Source: Olegusella massiliensis
Lineage (GTDB): Bacteria > Actinomycetota > Coriobacteriia > Coriobacteriales > Atopobiaceae
Assembly (NCBI RefSeq): GCF_900078545.1
Contig: NZ_FLLS01000002.1
Span: 434,001 to 498,000, forward strand
Length of the DNA: 64,000 nt
Direction: 5' to 3'
Shown here: positions 52,369-62,251 of the stretch, piece after piece
Position numbering within the stretch: position 1 is the stretch's first letter
How the letters are laid out: each line of letters begins with the position of its first letter
Made by a program: the position numbers and the translations under genes
Notes under the pieces: model-generated
Told to the model about the DNA's origin: nothing
The model's input: only the letters and a program-made list of their open reading frames with translations
Database searches by the model: none

Positions 52369-53088
52369 CTAAACCAAGGGCAGTAAGTTCACTAAGGGAA
52401 CAAGCACGATGGGCAAAAAACATGCCGGCAAAAAATCTGCCACCTTAAGCTGGGTGATACCCAGCAGATTAGTGCCAACTGCCAACAATAAGAGTGACCC
52501 CGTAACCGACATCTCGGCAATGACCGCCTGTGTGAGCAAGGGTGCAATCAAACTAGCTGTGAGGGAGAGGAGGCCTTCATACACAAATAAGGAAAGCGCC
52601 ACAAAGGGCACGCCAACACCCATTGATGCTGCCATGGGAATGCAAACTACAAGGTCAATGATGCCCTTTGCAATAAGGGTACTGTGATCCAGCGATAAAC
52701 CCGACGCAAGAGATCCCACAATTGCCATCGCACCTGTACAGCAAAATAAGGTCGCATTGACAAAACCTACAGAAAAGCTTCCAAGCTGGCCGTCTGTGGG
52801 CAGCACTTTGTCCAGCCGCGCCTGCACACAATCGCCCAGGCGATGTACCGCAGCGTCAATCCCTAACATCCACCCGATTACGCCACCCAATGCCACAGCC
52901 AGCGTCACTACAACGATAGTGCCGCCCTTAGCTGCCATGCCTTGCACTGCAACCAAAACTACACACAAGCCCTGACCCTTGAGCAAGAAGTCTCCCAAAT
53001 CATTGGATACGTGACTCTTAAATGCCAGACCAATCAAAGCTCCTACCAGCGCTTCTATGCCATTAAGCAGCGCTCCTAGCACAATCAT
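52369..53088 (-). CDS. DUF554 (YdfK-type) membrane protein
   Basis: 239 residues, start overlapping the L,D-transpeptidase stop by ATGA. Seven or so hydrophobic helices; characteristic N-terminus VLGALLNGIEALVGALIGLAFK and the GFVNATLFCCTGAMAIVGSLASGL and VGTNLLGI blocks of the family. Function unknown. Middle gene between the transpeptidase and nudC. Confidence 0.92.
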   Translation of the reverse strand: MIVLGALLNGIEALVGALIGLAFKSHVSNDLGDFLLKGQGLCVVLVAVQGMAAKGGTIVVVTLAVALGGVIGWMLGIDAAVHRLGDCVQARLDKVLPTDGQLGSFSVGFVNATLFCCTGAMAIVGSLASGLSLDHSTLIAKGIIDLVVCIPMAASMGVGVPFVALSLFVYEGLLSLTASLIAPLLTQAVIAEMSVTGSLLLLAVGTNLLGITQLKVADFLPACFLPIVLVPLVNLLPLV

Positions 53089-54128
53089 GCTGCGTCTCCC
53101 TCTTTGGTATAGTGCTTCAGCGCTTTTTCTGCCTCATCGGAACGGATTGCGGTACCCGTACGAAACGTCTCTTTCCAAGGATTTGCTTCGCTGGGGTCAG
53201 TAGGATCAAAACCACGGAAGGTAGCACTTGAAGGATTATCATCGTTTTCGTCAAGCGCAATCGTGCCAGGCTTGCCCATCGGGCCAGGATGATCTGCATC
53301 ATCATAAAAAACTACGGGAGTTCCGAGCGGGCAGTTGTCATAAATCCATTTGGCATCGCAAACTTGCAAACGCACACAACCCAGGGAAGCTGCGCTGCCC
53401 TGCTTATTAAATTCTTGATATTCCAAGTCATTTTCATGTTCAGACAGATAAGGAACGCTGTGGAACAAAATGTCACCGTCAATACGGGTTGCATACTGAC
53501 CGAATACATCCTGAAACAACGCTGCCCAGCGATAACGCTCGGGCGTATGAAAATAGCCCAGTGGCGTATAGGTACCCGTTGCACACACCATTGCCATGTA
53601 GGGCTGTGTGTAGTTATTATCAGCATCTAACGTCAGTACCGTGAGCGTATTGGCAGCGCGATTGATAGCAATCATATACGGCGCAGTTTTACCCTCAGCA
53701 TCCTTTTGCGCACGATACGAAAAGCTCTCCGCATTGGAAAAATCTTCCCAAGAGGCGCAGTTATGCGCAATATGTTGCATGAGCTTTTTGCCAAGCTTTG
53801 CATAATCAAGAGGGTCGGTCAGCTGACTTGGAGCCTTACCCGTACAGTTAAGCGAGGCGCGTTTACGCACCGTCTCAATACGCTTTTCGGCAGCACTGAG
53901 TTGTTTGTCCTGAGATGCAGATGAAGCAGAGCCTACGCCCAGACGTGACGTACTCCCCTGCCTACATTCTCTTACGCAAGCAAAAGCCACGGACACCACA
54001 ACTGCCAATACAGTGCAGATCACACCGCCCACAATGCGACGATGCTGCTGGCGGCGTCGTGCCGCCTCACGGTGCTGTCGGCGCAATTCGCACCGTTCGG
54101 CGTAGCTCTGTTGGCTATTTCTTGGCAT
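53085..54128 (-). CDS. YkuD-type L,D-transpeptidase
   Basis: 347 residues, GAAGGG before ATG at 54128. A basic N-terminus (RRQHREAARRRQQHRR), then a membrane or signal helix at about 33-50. The YkuD domain has the LFHSVPYL His and the catalytic Cys in ASLGCVRLQ; the usual SHGC/SxGC form here has Leu in the His position. Such enzymes crosslink or anchor peptidoglycan stems. A Cys-poor mid-region of about 90 residues precedes the domain. First gene of the DUF554-nudC series. Confidence 0.9.
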   Translation of the reverse strand: MPRNSQQSYAERCELRRQHREAARRRQQHRRIVGGVICTVLAVVVSVAFACVRECRQGSTSRLGVGSASSASQDKQLSAAEKRIETVRKRASLNCTGKAPSQLTDPLDYAKLGKKLMQHIAHNCASWEDFSNAESFSYRAQKDAEGKTAPYMIAINRAANTLTVLTLDADNNYTQPYMAMVCATGTYTPLGYFHTPERYRWAALFQDVFGQYATRIDGDILFHSVPYLSEHENDLEYQEFNKQGSAASLGCVRLQVCDAKWIYDNCPLGTPVVFYDDADHPGPMGKPGTIALDENDDNPSSATFRGFDPTDPSEANPWKETFRTGTAIRSDEAEKALKHYTKEGDAA

Positions 54129-54166
54129 ACTGCCCTTCTTTATACTTGCGCGCTAACCAACCTACC

Positions 54167-57100
54167 CTAACCCAACAAATCAATGAGGTCTTCGCGGGCA
54201 AGCGATGCAAGACCCATGCCGCCACCCGTACCCACTATCGCATCTGCAAGGTCGGCCTTTTTGGCTTGCAAAGCAACAATACGCTCCTCAATGGTACCTT
54301 TGCATATGACCTTATAGACGGTCACATCACTGCGTTGGCCAATGCGATGAGCACGGTCAGTTGCTTGATCTTCAGCAGCAACATTCCACCAAGGATCAGC
54401 ATGAATTACTACCTGGGCGCCCACCAAGTTAAGGCCTGTTCCGCCCGCACGTAAAGAAATCAAAAAAACCGGCGTATCATCACGGTTAAACTCCCCCACA
54501 AGACGTATGCGTTCATCTTTGGGAGTTGACCCCGTTAGTTCAAAAAAGCTCACCTGCTCTTTGTCAAGTTTATCTGCAATCAGACTCAAAAAGCTTGTGA
54601 ACTGAGAAAACACCAATAACTTGGCCCCTGCATCAATAGAGGTGGATATCAAATCCCAAATCATATCTATCTTGCAGCTGTCGCCTCTATAATCGTCATA
54701 CACCAGTCGAGGATCACAGCAGAGTTGGCGAAGACGCATGAGTTCAGTCAAAACCTGCATCTTTTTCTTGTTCCAGCCCGCATCGCTTTGCTTTTCTAAC
54801 GAAAGACGAAGCGCTTGTTCATGTGCATGGTAGAGCTTGCTTTGTTCGTCTTCCATACGAGCAAAAATGGGCGTCTCAAGTTTATCAGGCAGATCAAGCA
54901 AAACCTCGCGTTTAAGACGTCGCAAGATGAAAGGCCCAACTGCTGCCTTGAGTCGAGCAGCAGTCTCTGCATCTCCTGCCACAATTGGCTGCTCATAGCG
55001 CTCACGAAAACGCTCATAACTGCCCAAGAGTCCAGGCATTAGAAAATCAAAAATGCTCCAAAGCTCAGACAGGCGGTTTTCAACAGGGGTGCCCGTCAAC
55101 GCAAAACGATGGCGAGCTTTGAGCGTCTTGACCGCTCGCGCTGCCAGGGTTTGATGGTTTTTGACATACTGAGCCTCATCCAAAATCACGCATTGAAACG
55201 TCTCGTCTACGTAGTCTTCGATATCACGTCTCAGCAGGTCATAGCTGGTAATAAGGACCTCATGACCCATCTCATGACGCTGCATAAACCTCTGCTGAGC
55301 TGTGCCTGCCACTACAGCAATATCCATATCTGGTGCAAATTTTTCAAATTCTTCTTGCCAGTTATAAACCAACGAAGCAGGACAAACTACAAGACTTCTC
55401 CCCCGTCCACGGCGTGCAAGCAACAACGAAATCATCTGCACTGTTTTGCCTAGGCCCATCTCATCAGCAAGGATGCCGCCAAATCCCATATCAGAAAGGG
55501 CAGAGAGCCACTGAAATCCCCTCAGTTGATAGGGGCGCAGCGTCTGCGCCAAAGCCGCAGGCGCAACATAGGTCGCCGGATTGATATTTTCAAAATCCTC
55601 TATCCACTGCTCAAAGGATTGGTCTTTGTCCTCCTCATGCAAAATACTATTAAGGAGAAACGCCTTGTACGAAGGCAACTCCACATTACCTGTGCCCAAC
55701 TGTCCAGCGGATATTCCTAGTTCATCCACCAGTGCGGCAGCTTCAGATAAATCCAAGTGAGAAATGTCCAAAAGACTCCCGTCGCACAGGCGATGGTAAC
55801 TTTTGCGTTTGCGATAGCTAGCAAGCAGAGCATACAGTTCAGAGAGAGGCAGATCGTCAGCCGAAACAGAGAGACGAATCAACCCCGAATCCACCGTTGC
55901 ACCCCAATGAATAACGGGGCGCGCAAAAGAGATGAGTTGATCAAAAGCAGGAGTTGTATGTAGCTCTCCTGCAACACGCATGCGCCCAAGGCCCGAAAAC
56001 ACCAAACGCGCCAAAGCCTCTGTATCTCGTGAGGACAAAGTCCACGCAGCATCGTGAACAACGGCGGCAACATTAGGCACAAAATAGCGCGAGGCCAACT
56101 GACGTGCCGAAGCCTCTGCAACAAGATCGCGACGCAAATCGCGATCACTATCGGGACGAGCAGGATACAACGGTACTTTTTGGTCACCATAACACGCAAT
56201 AATAGCAAGCGTTACTAAACCATTGACGTGGTCAAGAAGAAATATCAACTCACAAGCGACCGGTTTAAGTGCCTCAAGCGCAGCAGGAGCTGTGGTACCG
56301 AGGTTTTTTTGAAGCTGCGGCAAGACGGTCGCCGCAAAGCGAGGAGCATCTTCAGCGGAAAGACTAAGCCTAGATTCGGAGCTGCAATACACCGTCTGGA
56401 TAAAATCCTTGAGCTCAAAGATACGCGGAGAACAAATGAGGAGCTTGTCATTTTGTAAGGCATAGGCATGCTGTTCGGAAACAAAAAAGCCTAGTCCGCT
56501 ATCAGAGCGTACCAGCTCATAGGTACCATCACCCGTATCTTTTACTTCTAGCTGCACATCAGGGTCGCCTTCCTCTACAAGGAAGTTACGCAATTCGCCT
56601 GCTTGAGCCCTGCTTGTCCCCGCTTCATAATCGCGTTCAATAAGCAGATCGAGTGATCTTCCTTTATGCAAAGCAATAAACTCGTCAAGCTCAGGAGCAG
56701 ATAAGCGCAGCTCACGTGCGGTACTTGCACCACTTCTCGCACCCACTCCACCGTAATAGCGACCATACACACGCTCTGCCGCATAACTGCGGCGATTTTG
56801 AACGGCACGAACTAACCACTGCACTAAGTCCCAGGAATCGGGCTCAAAAGCCGTCTCATCATGAACAGCAGTCAGCTTTTTGCCATAGCTGACAACATTG
56901 GCAGCCCGTACATCATCAACAAAGTCACCGAGATTTTTGACTACATACCCTCCGCGCGACCCCGAAATATGAAAACGAACAAACATCTCGCCTGAGGTCA
57001 GAGATGTTACCAATGTAGGCTTAAGCTGCAAAGTTGCAGGAGGTTCCACTGGTCCTGCTGATACAACAGGTAAATTGCGCTGATTGCGATCAAGGAAATT

Positions 57101-57460
57101 TGCCACAGGCGCCGAAGTTGCCACATGCTTAGTTTCGTCATGACCCTCATAGAGATTGGGGCGTTCAATATAATCGAGACCCAAAGCAATTGCATGCTTG
57201 CAGGGACCCGAAAACCTATGAGCAGCAGGACAATCACAGCTATAGTCCAGCAGCTGATCTGCTGCTTCATCGACCAAAATTTTGGTCTCATAATAGTCAA
57301 CATAACCTGAGCTACTTTCCACCAAAGCAGCAATATCAGTTGTTTTATCTCGATATCTGCAAGCACGGGCAGAGAATGTTTTAGGTGAACTCGCAATCAT
57401 GCTCCCACGCTCAAACACAGCAGGTCTGACTTCTTTTTTAAGTGCTGCTTGTGTAAGCAT
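54167..57460 (-). CDS. SWIM zinc-finger SNF2-family helicase
   Basis: 1097 residues, ATG at 57460 with GGAAGGGG upstream. N-terminal SWIM finger CDCPAAHRFSGPCKHAIAL (CxC...CxH, about 77-95), a long middle SNF2-associated region, then the DExx motor: motif I ILADEMGLGKTVQMISLL, II VILDEAQYVKN, III TGTPVENRLSELWSIFDF, and motifs V/VI LISLRAGGTGLNLV and DRAHRIGQRSDVTVYKVI. ATP-dependent DNA translocase, role in the cell unknown; members of this group are common in Firmicutes and Actinobacteria. Stands alone behind the murI gene (about 190-base gap). Confidence 0.93.
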   Translation of the reverse strand: MLTQAALKKEVRPAVFERGSMIASSPKTFSARACRYRDKTTDIAALVESSSGYVDYYETKILVDEAADQLLDYSCDCPAAHRFSGPCKHAIALGLDYIERPNLYEGHDETKHVATSAPVANFLDRNQRNLPVVSAGPVEPPATLQLKPTLVTSLTSGEMFVRFHISGSRGGYVVKNLGDFVDDVRAANVVSYGKKLTAVHDETAFEPDSWDLVQWLVRAVQNRRSYAAERVYGRYYGGVGARSGASTARELRLSAPELDEFIALHKGRSLDLLIERDYEAGTSRAQAGELRNFLVEEGDPDVQLEVKDTGDGTYELVRSDSGLGFFVSEQHAYALQNDKLLICSPRIFELKDFIQTVYCSSESRLSLSAEDAPRFAATVLPQLQKNLGTTAPAALEALKPVACELIFLLDHVNGLVTLAIIACYGDQKVPLYPARPDSDRDLRRDLVAEASARQLASRYFVPNVAAVVHDAAWTLSSRDTEALARLVFSGLGRMRVAGELHTTPAFDQLISFARPVIHWGATVDSGLIRLSVSADDLPLSELYALLASYRKRKSYHRLCDGSLLDISHLDLSEAAALVDELGISAGQLGTGNVELPSYKAFLLNSILHEEDKDQSFEQWIEDFENINPATYVAPAALAQTLRPYQLRGFQWLSALSDMGFGGILADEMGLGKTVQMISLLLARRGRGRSLVVCPASLVYNWQEEFEKFAPDMDIAVVAGTAQQRFMQRHEMGHEVLITSYDLLRRDIEDYVDETFQCVILDEAQYVKNHQTLAARAVKTLKARHRFALTGTPVENRLSELWSIFDFLMPGLLGSYERFRERYEQPIVAGDAETAARLKAAVGPFILRRLKREVLLDLPDKLETPIFARMEDEQSKLYHAHEQALRLSLEKQSDAGWNKKKMQVLTELMRLRQLCCDPRLVYDDYRGDSCKIDMIWDLISTSIDAGAKLLVFSQFTSFLSLIADKLDKEQVSFFELTGSTPKDERIRLVGEFNRDDTPVFLISLRAGGTGLNLVGAQVVIHADPWWNVAAEDQATDRAHRIGQRSDVTVYKVICKGTIEERIVALQAKKADLADAIVGTGGGMGLASLAREDLIDLLG

Positions 57461-57647
57461 TGCGCGTCACCCCTTCCTTAAAAAAGCATATGCCAAGTTA
57501 CCTCTGCCCTCTTTATGCCTGCTCACGGCAGAACAACAGCAAAAGGCTGAACTATTAGTATATCCCCGTGATTTATATGGGATACGCCTAGTTAGGGTGA
57601 GTTATGCAAAATCTGCAGCTAAAACGTAGGAAAAGGGCGTAGGGGCA

Positions 57648-58418
57648 CTAGTACAGAGGCGCTTCTTCAAAAAACCAACGATAAAGTTTTGCTTGTTCGG
57701 GAGTATCAAGACTGGATTTCAATTGGACATTACCTAGATGGTTTCCCTTATTAAGCAGACCGCGCATTTCAAGCAGATGTCTCGTCTGCCGCGCAGTACC
57801 TGCTGCGCCATCAAAGAAACGCACCTCCCCTAGGACATCACGAATTTGTTTTGTCACAAAGGGATAATGTGTACAGCCCAACACCACACCATCAATTTGG
57901 CCTGCCCAGCACCCAATCAACGATTCGAGCAGCGCATGCAGATCGGCATCATCAAGATGACCTTTTTCTATCCGCGTTGCCAAACCTGCACAAGGCGCCT
58001 CAATAACTTCTGCCGTACTATGGCAGTCTTTTTTAAGCTGCTGATACTTGTCCAAACGCAGAGTCACAGGCGTTGCCATCACCAAAATGCGCCCCTGAGG
58101 CAGCACCTCGCAAGCAGGCTTGAGCGCGGGCTCCACACCCACAATAGGCATATCGTATTCATTGCGCAGCGCCTTAGCAGCGGCACTCGTGGCAGTATTG
58201 CAGGCAATTACGACCGCTTTTGCCCCATTTTCCACCATCTGGGCAATGATGTGGCGTGTGAGGGTACGCACTTCTTCATCAGTTTTTTCACCATAAGGAT
58301 TATGTGCGGAGTCGCCAAAGAAGCAAAAATCCTCGCAAGGCAGCTCGCGCACAAGCTTGCGCAGGATGCTAATACCACCCACGCCCGAATCAAGCACTCC
58401 AATAAAGTCCTTTGCCAC
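57648..58418 (-). CDS. murI: Glutamate racemase MurI
   Basis: 256 residues, GTG start with GGAGGTGATTGG upstream. Makes D-glutamate for peptidoglycan. Motifs: VLDSGVGGISIL (8-19), FFGDSAHNPYGEKT, first catalytic Cys C73 in IACNTATSAA, and the second in VLGCTHYPF. Divergent from the FKBP gene. Length is normal. Confidence 0.96.
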   Translation of the reverse strand: MAKDFIGVLDSGVGGISILRKLVRELPCEDFCFFGDSAHNPYGEKTDEEVRTLTRHIIAQMVENGAKAVVIACNTATSAAAKALRNEYDMPIVGVEPALKPACEVLPQGRILVMATPVTLRLDKYQQLKKDCHSTAEVIEAPCAGLATRIEKGHLDDADLHALLESLIGCWAGQIDGVVLGCTHYPFVTKQIRDVLGEVRFFDGAAGTARQTRHLLEMRGLLNKGNHLGNVQLKSSLDTPEQAKLYRWFFEEAPLY

Positions 58419-58582
58419 CCAATCACCTCCACATATTCATAACCAACTACCGTCGTCAGTGGCAGCCATTCTGTTTGACAGTTAGAATCCATACCGCACG
58501 ACAATAGCACCTAAAGCAAATCTGTAGGTCACAACTATACACGCAGACGGGCAAACGGATACAGACCCGAAGGTGGGAGACT

Positions 58583-59011
58583 ATGAGCAACGCAGGTAAA
58601 AAGGTCAAGGTTCACTATGTGGGCACATTGGATGACGGTACAAAATTTGATTCTTCACGCGACCGCGGAGAGGCGCTCGCTTTTGTGTGCATGGCAGGTC
58701 AGATGATTAAGGGTTTTGACGCTGCCGTCAACGAAATGGAAATTGGCGAAATTCGCAATGTTCATATTCCTGCGGCTGAAGCCTACGGTCCCCGTCGTTT
58801 AGAGCTGGTACAGACCTTCCCCATTGCAGGTCTGCCGGGTGCCGAAAACCTCAAGGTTGGTATGCATCTGTCGCTAGGTTCGCAATCTGGTGTCGCCTAT
58901 CCTGCCGTAGTGAGTGCTATGGATAAAGAAACCATCACCTTTGATATGAATCATGAAATGGCTGGTAAGGACCTCAATTTTGAAATCGAACTGCTTGAGA
59001 TTGAGGACTAA
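58583..59011 (+). CDS. FKBP-type peptidyl-prolyl isomerase (SlyD-like)
   Basis: 142 residues, GGTGGGAG before the ATG. N-terminal FKBP part KVHYVGTLDDGTKFDSSRDR and MIKGFDAAVNEM with the IF (chaperone) insert region AYGPRRLELVQTFPI, then a return to the FKBP fold NFEIELLEIED. Lacks the metal-binding His-rich tail of E. coli SlyD. Cytoplasmic folding helper. Its stop overlaps the next start (TAATG), so it is translated together with the Pth2 gene. Confidence 0.92.
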   Translation: MSNAGKKVKVHYVGTLDDGTKFDSSRDRGEALAFVCMAGQMIKGFDAAVNEMEIGEIRNVHIPAAEAYGPRRLELVQTFPIAGLPGAENLKVGMHLSLGSQSGVAYPAVVSAMDKETITFDMNHEMAGKDLNFEIELLEIED

Positions 59012-59472
59012 TGGCTACTGAGGAAAGTTTGTCTTCGTACAAATCCAAGCAACTCATTGTCATGCGCCGCGACCTCAAGATGCGCAAAGGCAAAATTGCA
59101 GCTCAAGCAGGTCATGCTTGCGTCGAAGCCGTGTTGATGGCACTTGCCCGCGAAAATCGTCTCCAAGATGTATACCTCAACGTAGACGAGACGGAAACGC
59201 CTTGTTGGGCAGACCTTGATGATGCAGGTGAGCCATCGGCATTAACTGACTGGTTTCGCTTTGGCGTAGCCAAGGTCTGCGTCTATGTTGATTCAGAAGA
59301 AGAGTTACTCGAGATCGCACATCAAGGCCGTGAACAGGGATTTTTGGTATCACTCATTCGCGATGCAGGACTCACAGAGTTCCACGGCGAGGCAACGTAT
59401 ACCTGCCTTGCCTTTGAGCCCCTTCGCGCATCCGACATAGACCCCATCACAGGCACGCTTCCCCTTTATTAA
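59011..59472 (+). CDS. Peptidyl-tRNA hydrolase, Pth2 (archaeal/eukaryal) type
   Basis: 153 residues. The pattern LIVMRRDLKMRKGKIAAQAG followed by HACVEA is diagnostic of the Pth2 fold; later FGVAKVCVYVDSEEELLEIA, the loop LIRDAGLTEFHGEATYTCLA, and a C-terminus PITGTLPLY in place of the usual short end. Frees tRNA from stalled peptidyl-tRNA. Most bacteria rely on the unrelated Pth1; whether this organism also has one cannot be seen here. The C-terminal active-site segment is longer than in archaeal Pth2. Confidence 0.88.
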   Translation: MATEESLSSYKSKQLIVMRRDLKMRKGKIAAQAGHACVEAVLMALARENRLQDVYLNVDETETPCWADLDDAGEPSALTDWFRFGVAKVCVYVDSEEELLEIAHQGREQGFLVSLIRDAGLTEFHGEATYTCLAFEPLRASDIDPITGTLPLY

Positions 59473-59582
59473 GCGCGGTACCAAAACAAAATAGCACTCT
59501 GCGACACGCAACGCACAAAAGACTCCTTGCGCCATGCGCTGCTGCTCTTTGTGAGGCACAGATGCGCGTCGCAAGCTACTAC

Positions 59583-61097
59583 TTAATCGTTTTGGTTGGA
59601 GCTTCCGGCATCGCGATGGCGACGACGGTTTACGCGCTTGCGAGGCTGAGGAGTCTGCTGCGTATTAGAATTTCCCTTGTTGTTAGACTTGCGACCGGCA
59701 CCAAAGCCGCCCTGGGGCTTGCTCGTCTGCCGATCAGCTGCTCCGCCACGATCACCCGGACGGCGCCTGAGACGACGGTTAGTTCCACTGCTCTCAGAAG
59801 TCGAATGATACTGCTTGGCATTTATCCTTGTTTGTGGCTGTGCCTCCACACCCTCAGCCTTGTGATGACGACGACGCCTGCGGGGAGCTTCTGTCTGTGA
59901 CGCAATAACATTTTGCTCGCTATCTTTTTTCTTTGAAGCAAGACGTCCAGCAGTAGGGTGACCCTGAGCAGAACGCCCATTTTGAGTTTCAGCTACTTCC
60001 TGAATTCTGTGGCGACGGCGACGCGGCTGAGCTGTTTTTTTCTCCGCTGCGACAGGCTTTGCTTCAAGCTCATTTTTCTTTTCAGCAGAACGCGGGTGAG
60101 CTTTCTGTGACACAAAAATGTCACTTTCATCAAAGTCCTGCTCATCTGCGTCAGCGCCATATTGGCGATCCAGTTCGGCTAGAGCCATTTGTACATCGGG
60201 AGAACTGAGCTTTTCCAAAATATCGCGCGTTACCGTATCGGGGCGGCAAGGACAATTAAGCTCTTCGCTCTTTTTGACCGCAGCATCTGACGTGGTCATA
60301 TCAGCGAGCTTGATGTGGATAGTCTTGCCATTTTCAAGACGCATCGCCAGTTCTTCTTTGGGCGTGTTGTACTCGACAATCTTTGCCTTACCCAGCGGTG
60401 TATCAATAATGGCATTACGCTTGGGTGCACGCTGCTTAAAGTCACGATATGCTTCAAACTCATAGCGCAAACAGCACATCAAGCGGCCACAGGCACCTGA
60501 AATTTTGGCAGAGTTCAGCAGCAGATCCTGCTCTTTTGCCATACGAATCGACACAGGCTCAAACTGATGCCCAAAGCGAGCACAGCATAGCTCTTGGCCA
60601 CAGTGGCCATAGCCACCTACCAGCGCTGCTTCCTCGCGTACGCCAATTTGGCGCATATCGATACGACAATGCAGTTCATGGGACAGGTCACGTACAAGCT
60701 GGCGGAAATCTACGCGCTCATCAGCTGAAAAATAGCAAACTGCCTTGGTTCCGTCAAAGGTGTATTCCACTCCAACGGGCTTCATGTCTAGACCGTCTTC
60801 TTTGGCTAGACGACGAAAGATGGGTAGCGCGCGCTCGGCATCCTCGGCGAGCTCGTCTGCTCGAACAAGATCTTCCTCTGTTGCAACACGAATAACCGCC
60901 CGCAAGGGTGTATCGCCAATAATTTCGTGCAAATCGGCATCAGAATAATCCTGAGCGTCAGCTGTTGTAAGTCCAATTTCAAGTCCACGTTCAGTCTCGC
61001 AGACTACATGGTCGCCCTCGATAGCCTCGCTCTGGCGAGGATCAAAAAGCAAATCACAGCTTGCATAGCGAAACTTTACCGGGATCGCGGTGGGCAT
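59583..61097 (-). CDS. ricT: PSP1-domain protein, RicT (YaaT) type
   Basis: 504 residues, AAGGAGG before ATG at 61097, overlapping the holB 3' end by 22 bases. The first 300 residues form the PSP1 core: CETERGLEIG, RVDFRQLVRDLSHELHCRI, and Cys-rich YGHCGQELCCARF and SGACGRLMCCLRYE. In Bacillus, RicT acts with RicA and RicF in an iron-sulfur complex controlling RNase Y and sporulation or competence. The C-terminal 190 residues are a basic, Arg/Gln/Asn-rich disordered tail, longer than in Bacillus and probably RNA-binding. Synteny tmk-holB-ricT is as in Firmicutes. Confidence 0.9.
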   Translation of the reverse strand: MPTAIPVKFRYASCDLLFDPRQSEAIEGDHVVCETERGLEIGLTTADAQDYSDADLHEIIGDTPLRAVIRVATEEDLVRADELAEDAERALPIFRRLAKEDGLDMKPVGVEYTFDGTKAVCYFSADERVDFRQLVRDLSHELHCRIDMRQIGVREEAALVGGYGHCGQELCCARFGHQFEPVSIRMAKEQDLLLNSAKISGACGRLMCCLRYEFEAYRDFKQRAPKRNAIIDTPLGKAKIVEYNTPKEELAMRLENGKTIHIKLADMTTSDAAVKKSEELNCPCRPDTVTRDILEKLSSPDVQMALAELDRQYGADADEQDFDESDIFVSQKAHPRSAEKKNELEAKPVAAEKKTAQPRRRRHRIQEVAETQNGRSAQGHPTAGRLASKKKDSEQNVIASQTEAPRRRRRHHKAEGVEAQPQTRINAKQYHSTSESSGTNRRLRRRPGDRGGAADRQTSKPQGGFGAGRKSNNKGNSNTQQTPQPRKRVNRRRHRDAGSSNQND

Positions 61098-62251
61098 ATG
61101 AGCGCCTCCTTGATGCGCAAAAGCATGGCCTCAATGGCCAGCTGAGGTGTGACATTGTGAGAAAGGTCATCCGCTGCATGATTGAGAGCGTCAAGCGCAG
61201 CAAAAACACCTTCAGTGCCACATGCGCTGGCAAGTTGCTCAACCACATCAGCTACATCGCTATTGACGATGTCCTGACCAACCCCCTCCGAACGCAGCAA
61301 AACGTCCCGAAAAACAGACGATAGAGCTGCAAGCATTTCCATAATACCTGAACGAGCTTGAGCAGTTTGTTCGCGCTTATCTGCATCGTCAAGCCGATGA
61401 ATAGCCGAGGTGCTTAAATATTCTTTGCGAATAGCGATACGTTCTTTCTCTGTTTCAGTCAGCGTACTGTTCTCTTTTTTGGAAGACTTTTTGATAAGAG
61501 AAATACCTGCTGCCTCAACAAACGTCTGAGCAGCAAGCAAAATATCCCAATCGTCTAGCTGGGCTAATTGCGCCAGCGTGTGTATCGCAAGCGTACGTGC
61601 TTCCCAACGCTTGGAAGACGAAAGTAGCTCTGCCGCCTTTGAAGGCGTCTGTGCAATCGAAAGAGCAATACGTGCATCAACAGCATCAGCAGCGGTCTGT
61701 GACTGAATAAGTGCACAAGCGTCCTGCTCACTCGCCACATGAAAGAATACCTGCTGGCAGCGCGAGGCAATGGTGGGCAAAAGCTGATCGACCGAGCGCG
61801 CAATCAGAATAAAGACCACATCTGATGGTGGCTCTTCGATAGTTTTGAGCAGGGCGTTTGCTGCGACACCACCAAGTTTGCCCGCCTCATGCAAAATATA
61901 AACTTTGCGCTGGGCTCGCACGGGGGTCATCGCGGCCTGCGCCGTCAGCTCGCGCGCTTGTGACACCAAATATCCCATCGCACTTTCAGGTTTCATGACT
62001 TGTACATCAGGGTGCGTACCATGTGCCACGCGCTGACACTCCTGACACGTACCGTCTCCCCCACAAGGACAGACGACGCACTGCGCCAAGGCCAGCGCCG
62101 CTTCCGTTTTACCCGAACCCGCAGGACCCACAAACAAATACGCATGCGATACATACTCATGTGATACGGCAAAAGCAAGAAAATCTCGCACCTGGATATT
62201 CCATTGAATTTGTTGTAAAGCCGGAGGTAGTGGGGATGCAAACTCACTCAT
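61076..62251 (-). CDS. holB: DNA polymerase III subunit delta'
   Basis: 391 residues, GGAGG before ATG at 62251, overlapping tmk by 8 bases. AAA+ clamp-loader subunit. Walker A GPAGSGKTE at about 42-50, followed by the zinc module with Cys at 58, 61, 63, 69 and 72, and VYILHEAGKLGGVAANALLKTIEEPPSD containing the Walker B-like and sensor 1 regions. Followed by a collar domain. Works with DnaX and HolA. A second ATG-rich frame is not needed. Confidence 0.92.
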   Translation of the reverse strand: MSEFASPLPPALQQIQWNIQVRDFLAFAVSHEYVSHAYLFVGPAGSGKTEAALALAQCVVCPCGGDGTCQECQRVAHGTHPDVQVMKPESAMGYLVSQARELTAQAAMTPVRAQRKVYILHEAGKLGGVAANALLKTIEEPPSDVVFILIARSVDQLLPTIASRCQQVFFHVASEQDACALIQSQTAADAVDARIALSIAQTPSKAAELLSSSKRWEARTLAIHTLAQLAQLDDWDILLAAQTFVEAAGISLIKKSSKKENSTLTETEKERIAIRKEYLSTSAIHRLDDADKREQTAQARSGIMEMLAALSSVFRDVLLRSEGVGQDIVNSDVADVVEQLASACGTEGVFAALDALNHAADDLSHNVTPQLAIEAMLLRIKEALICPPRSR

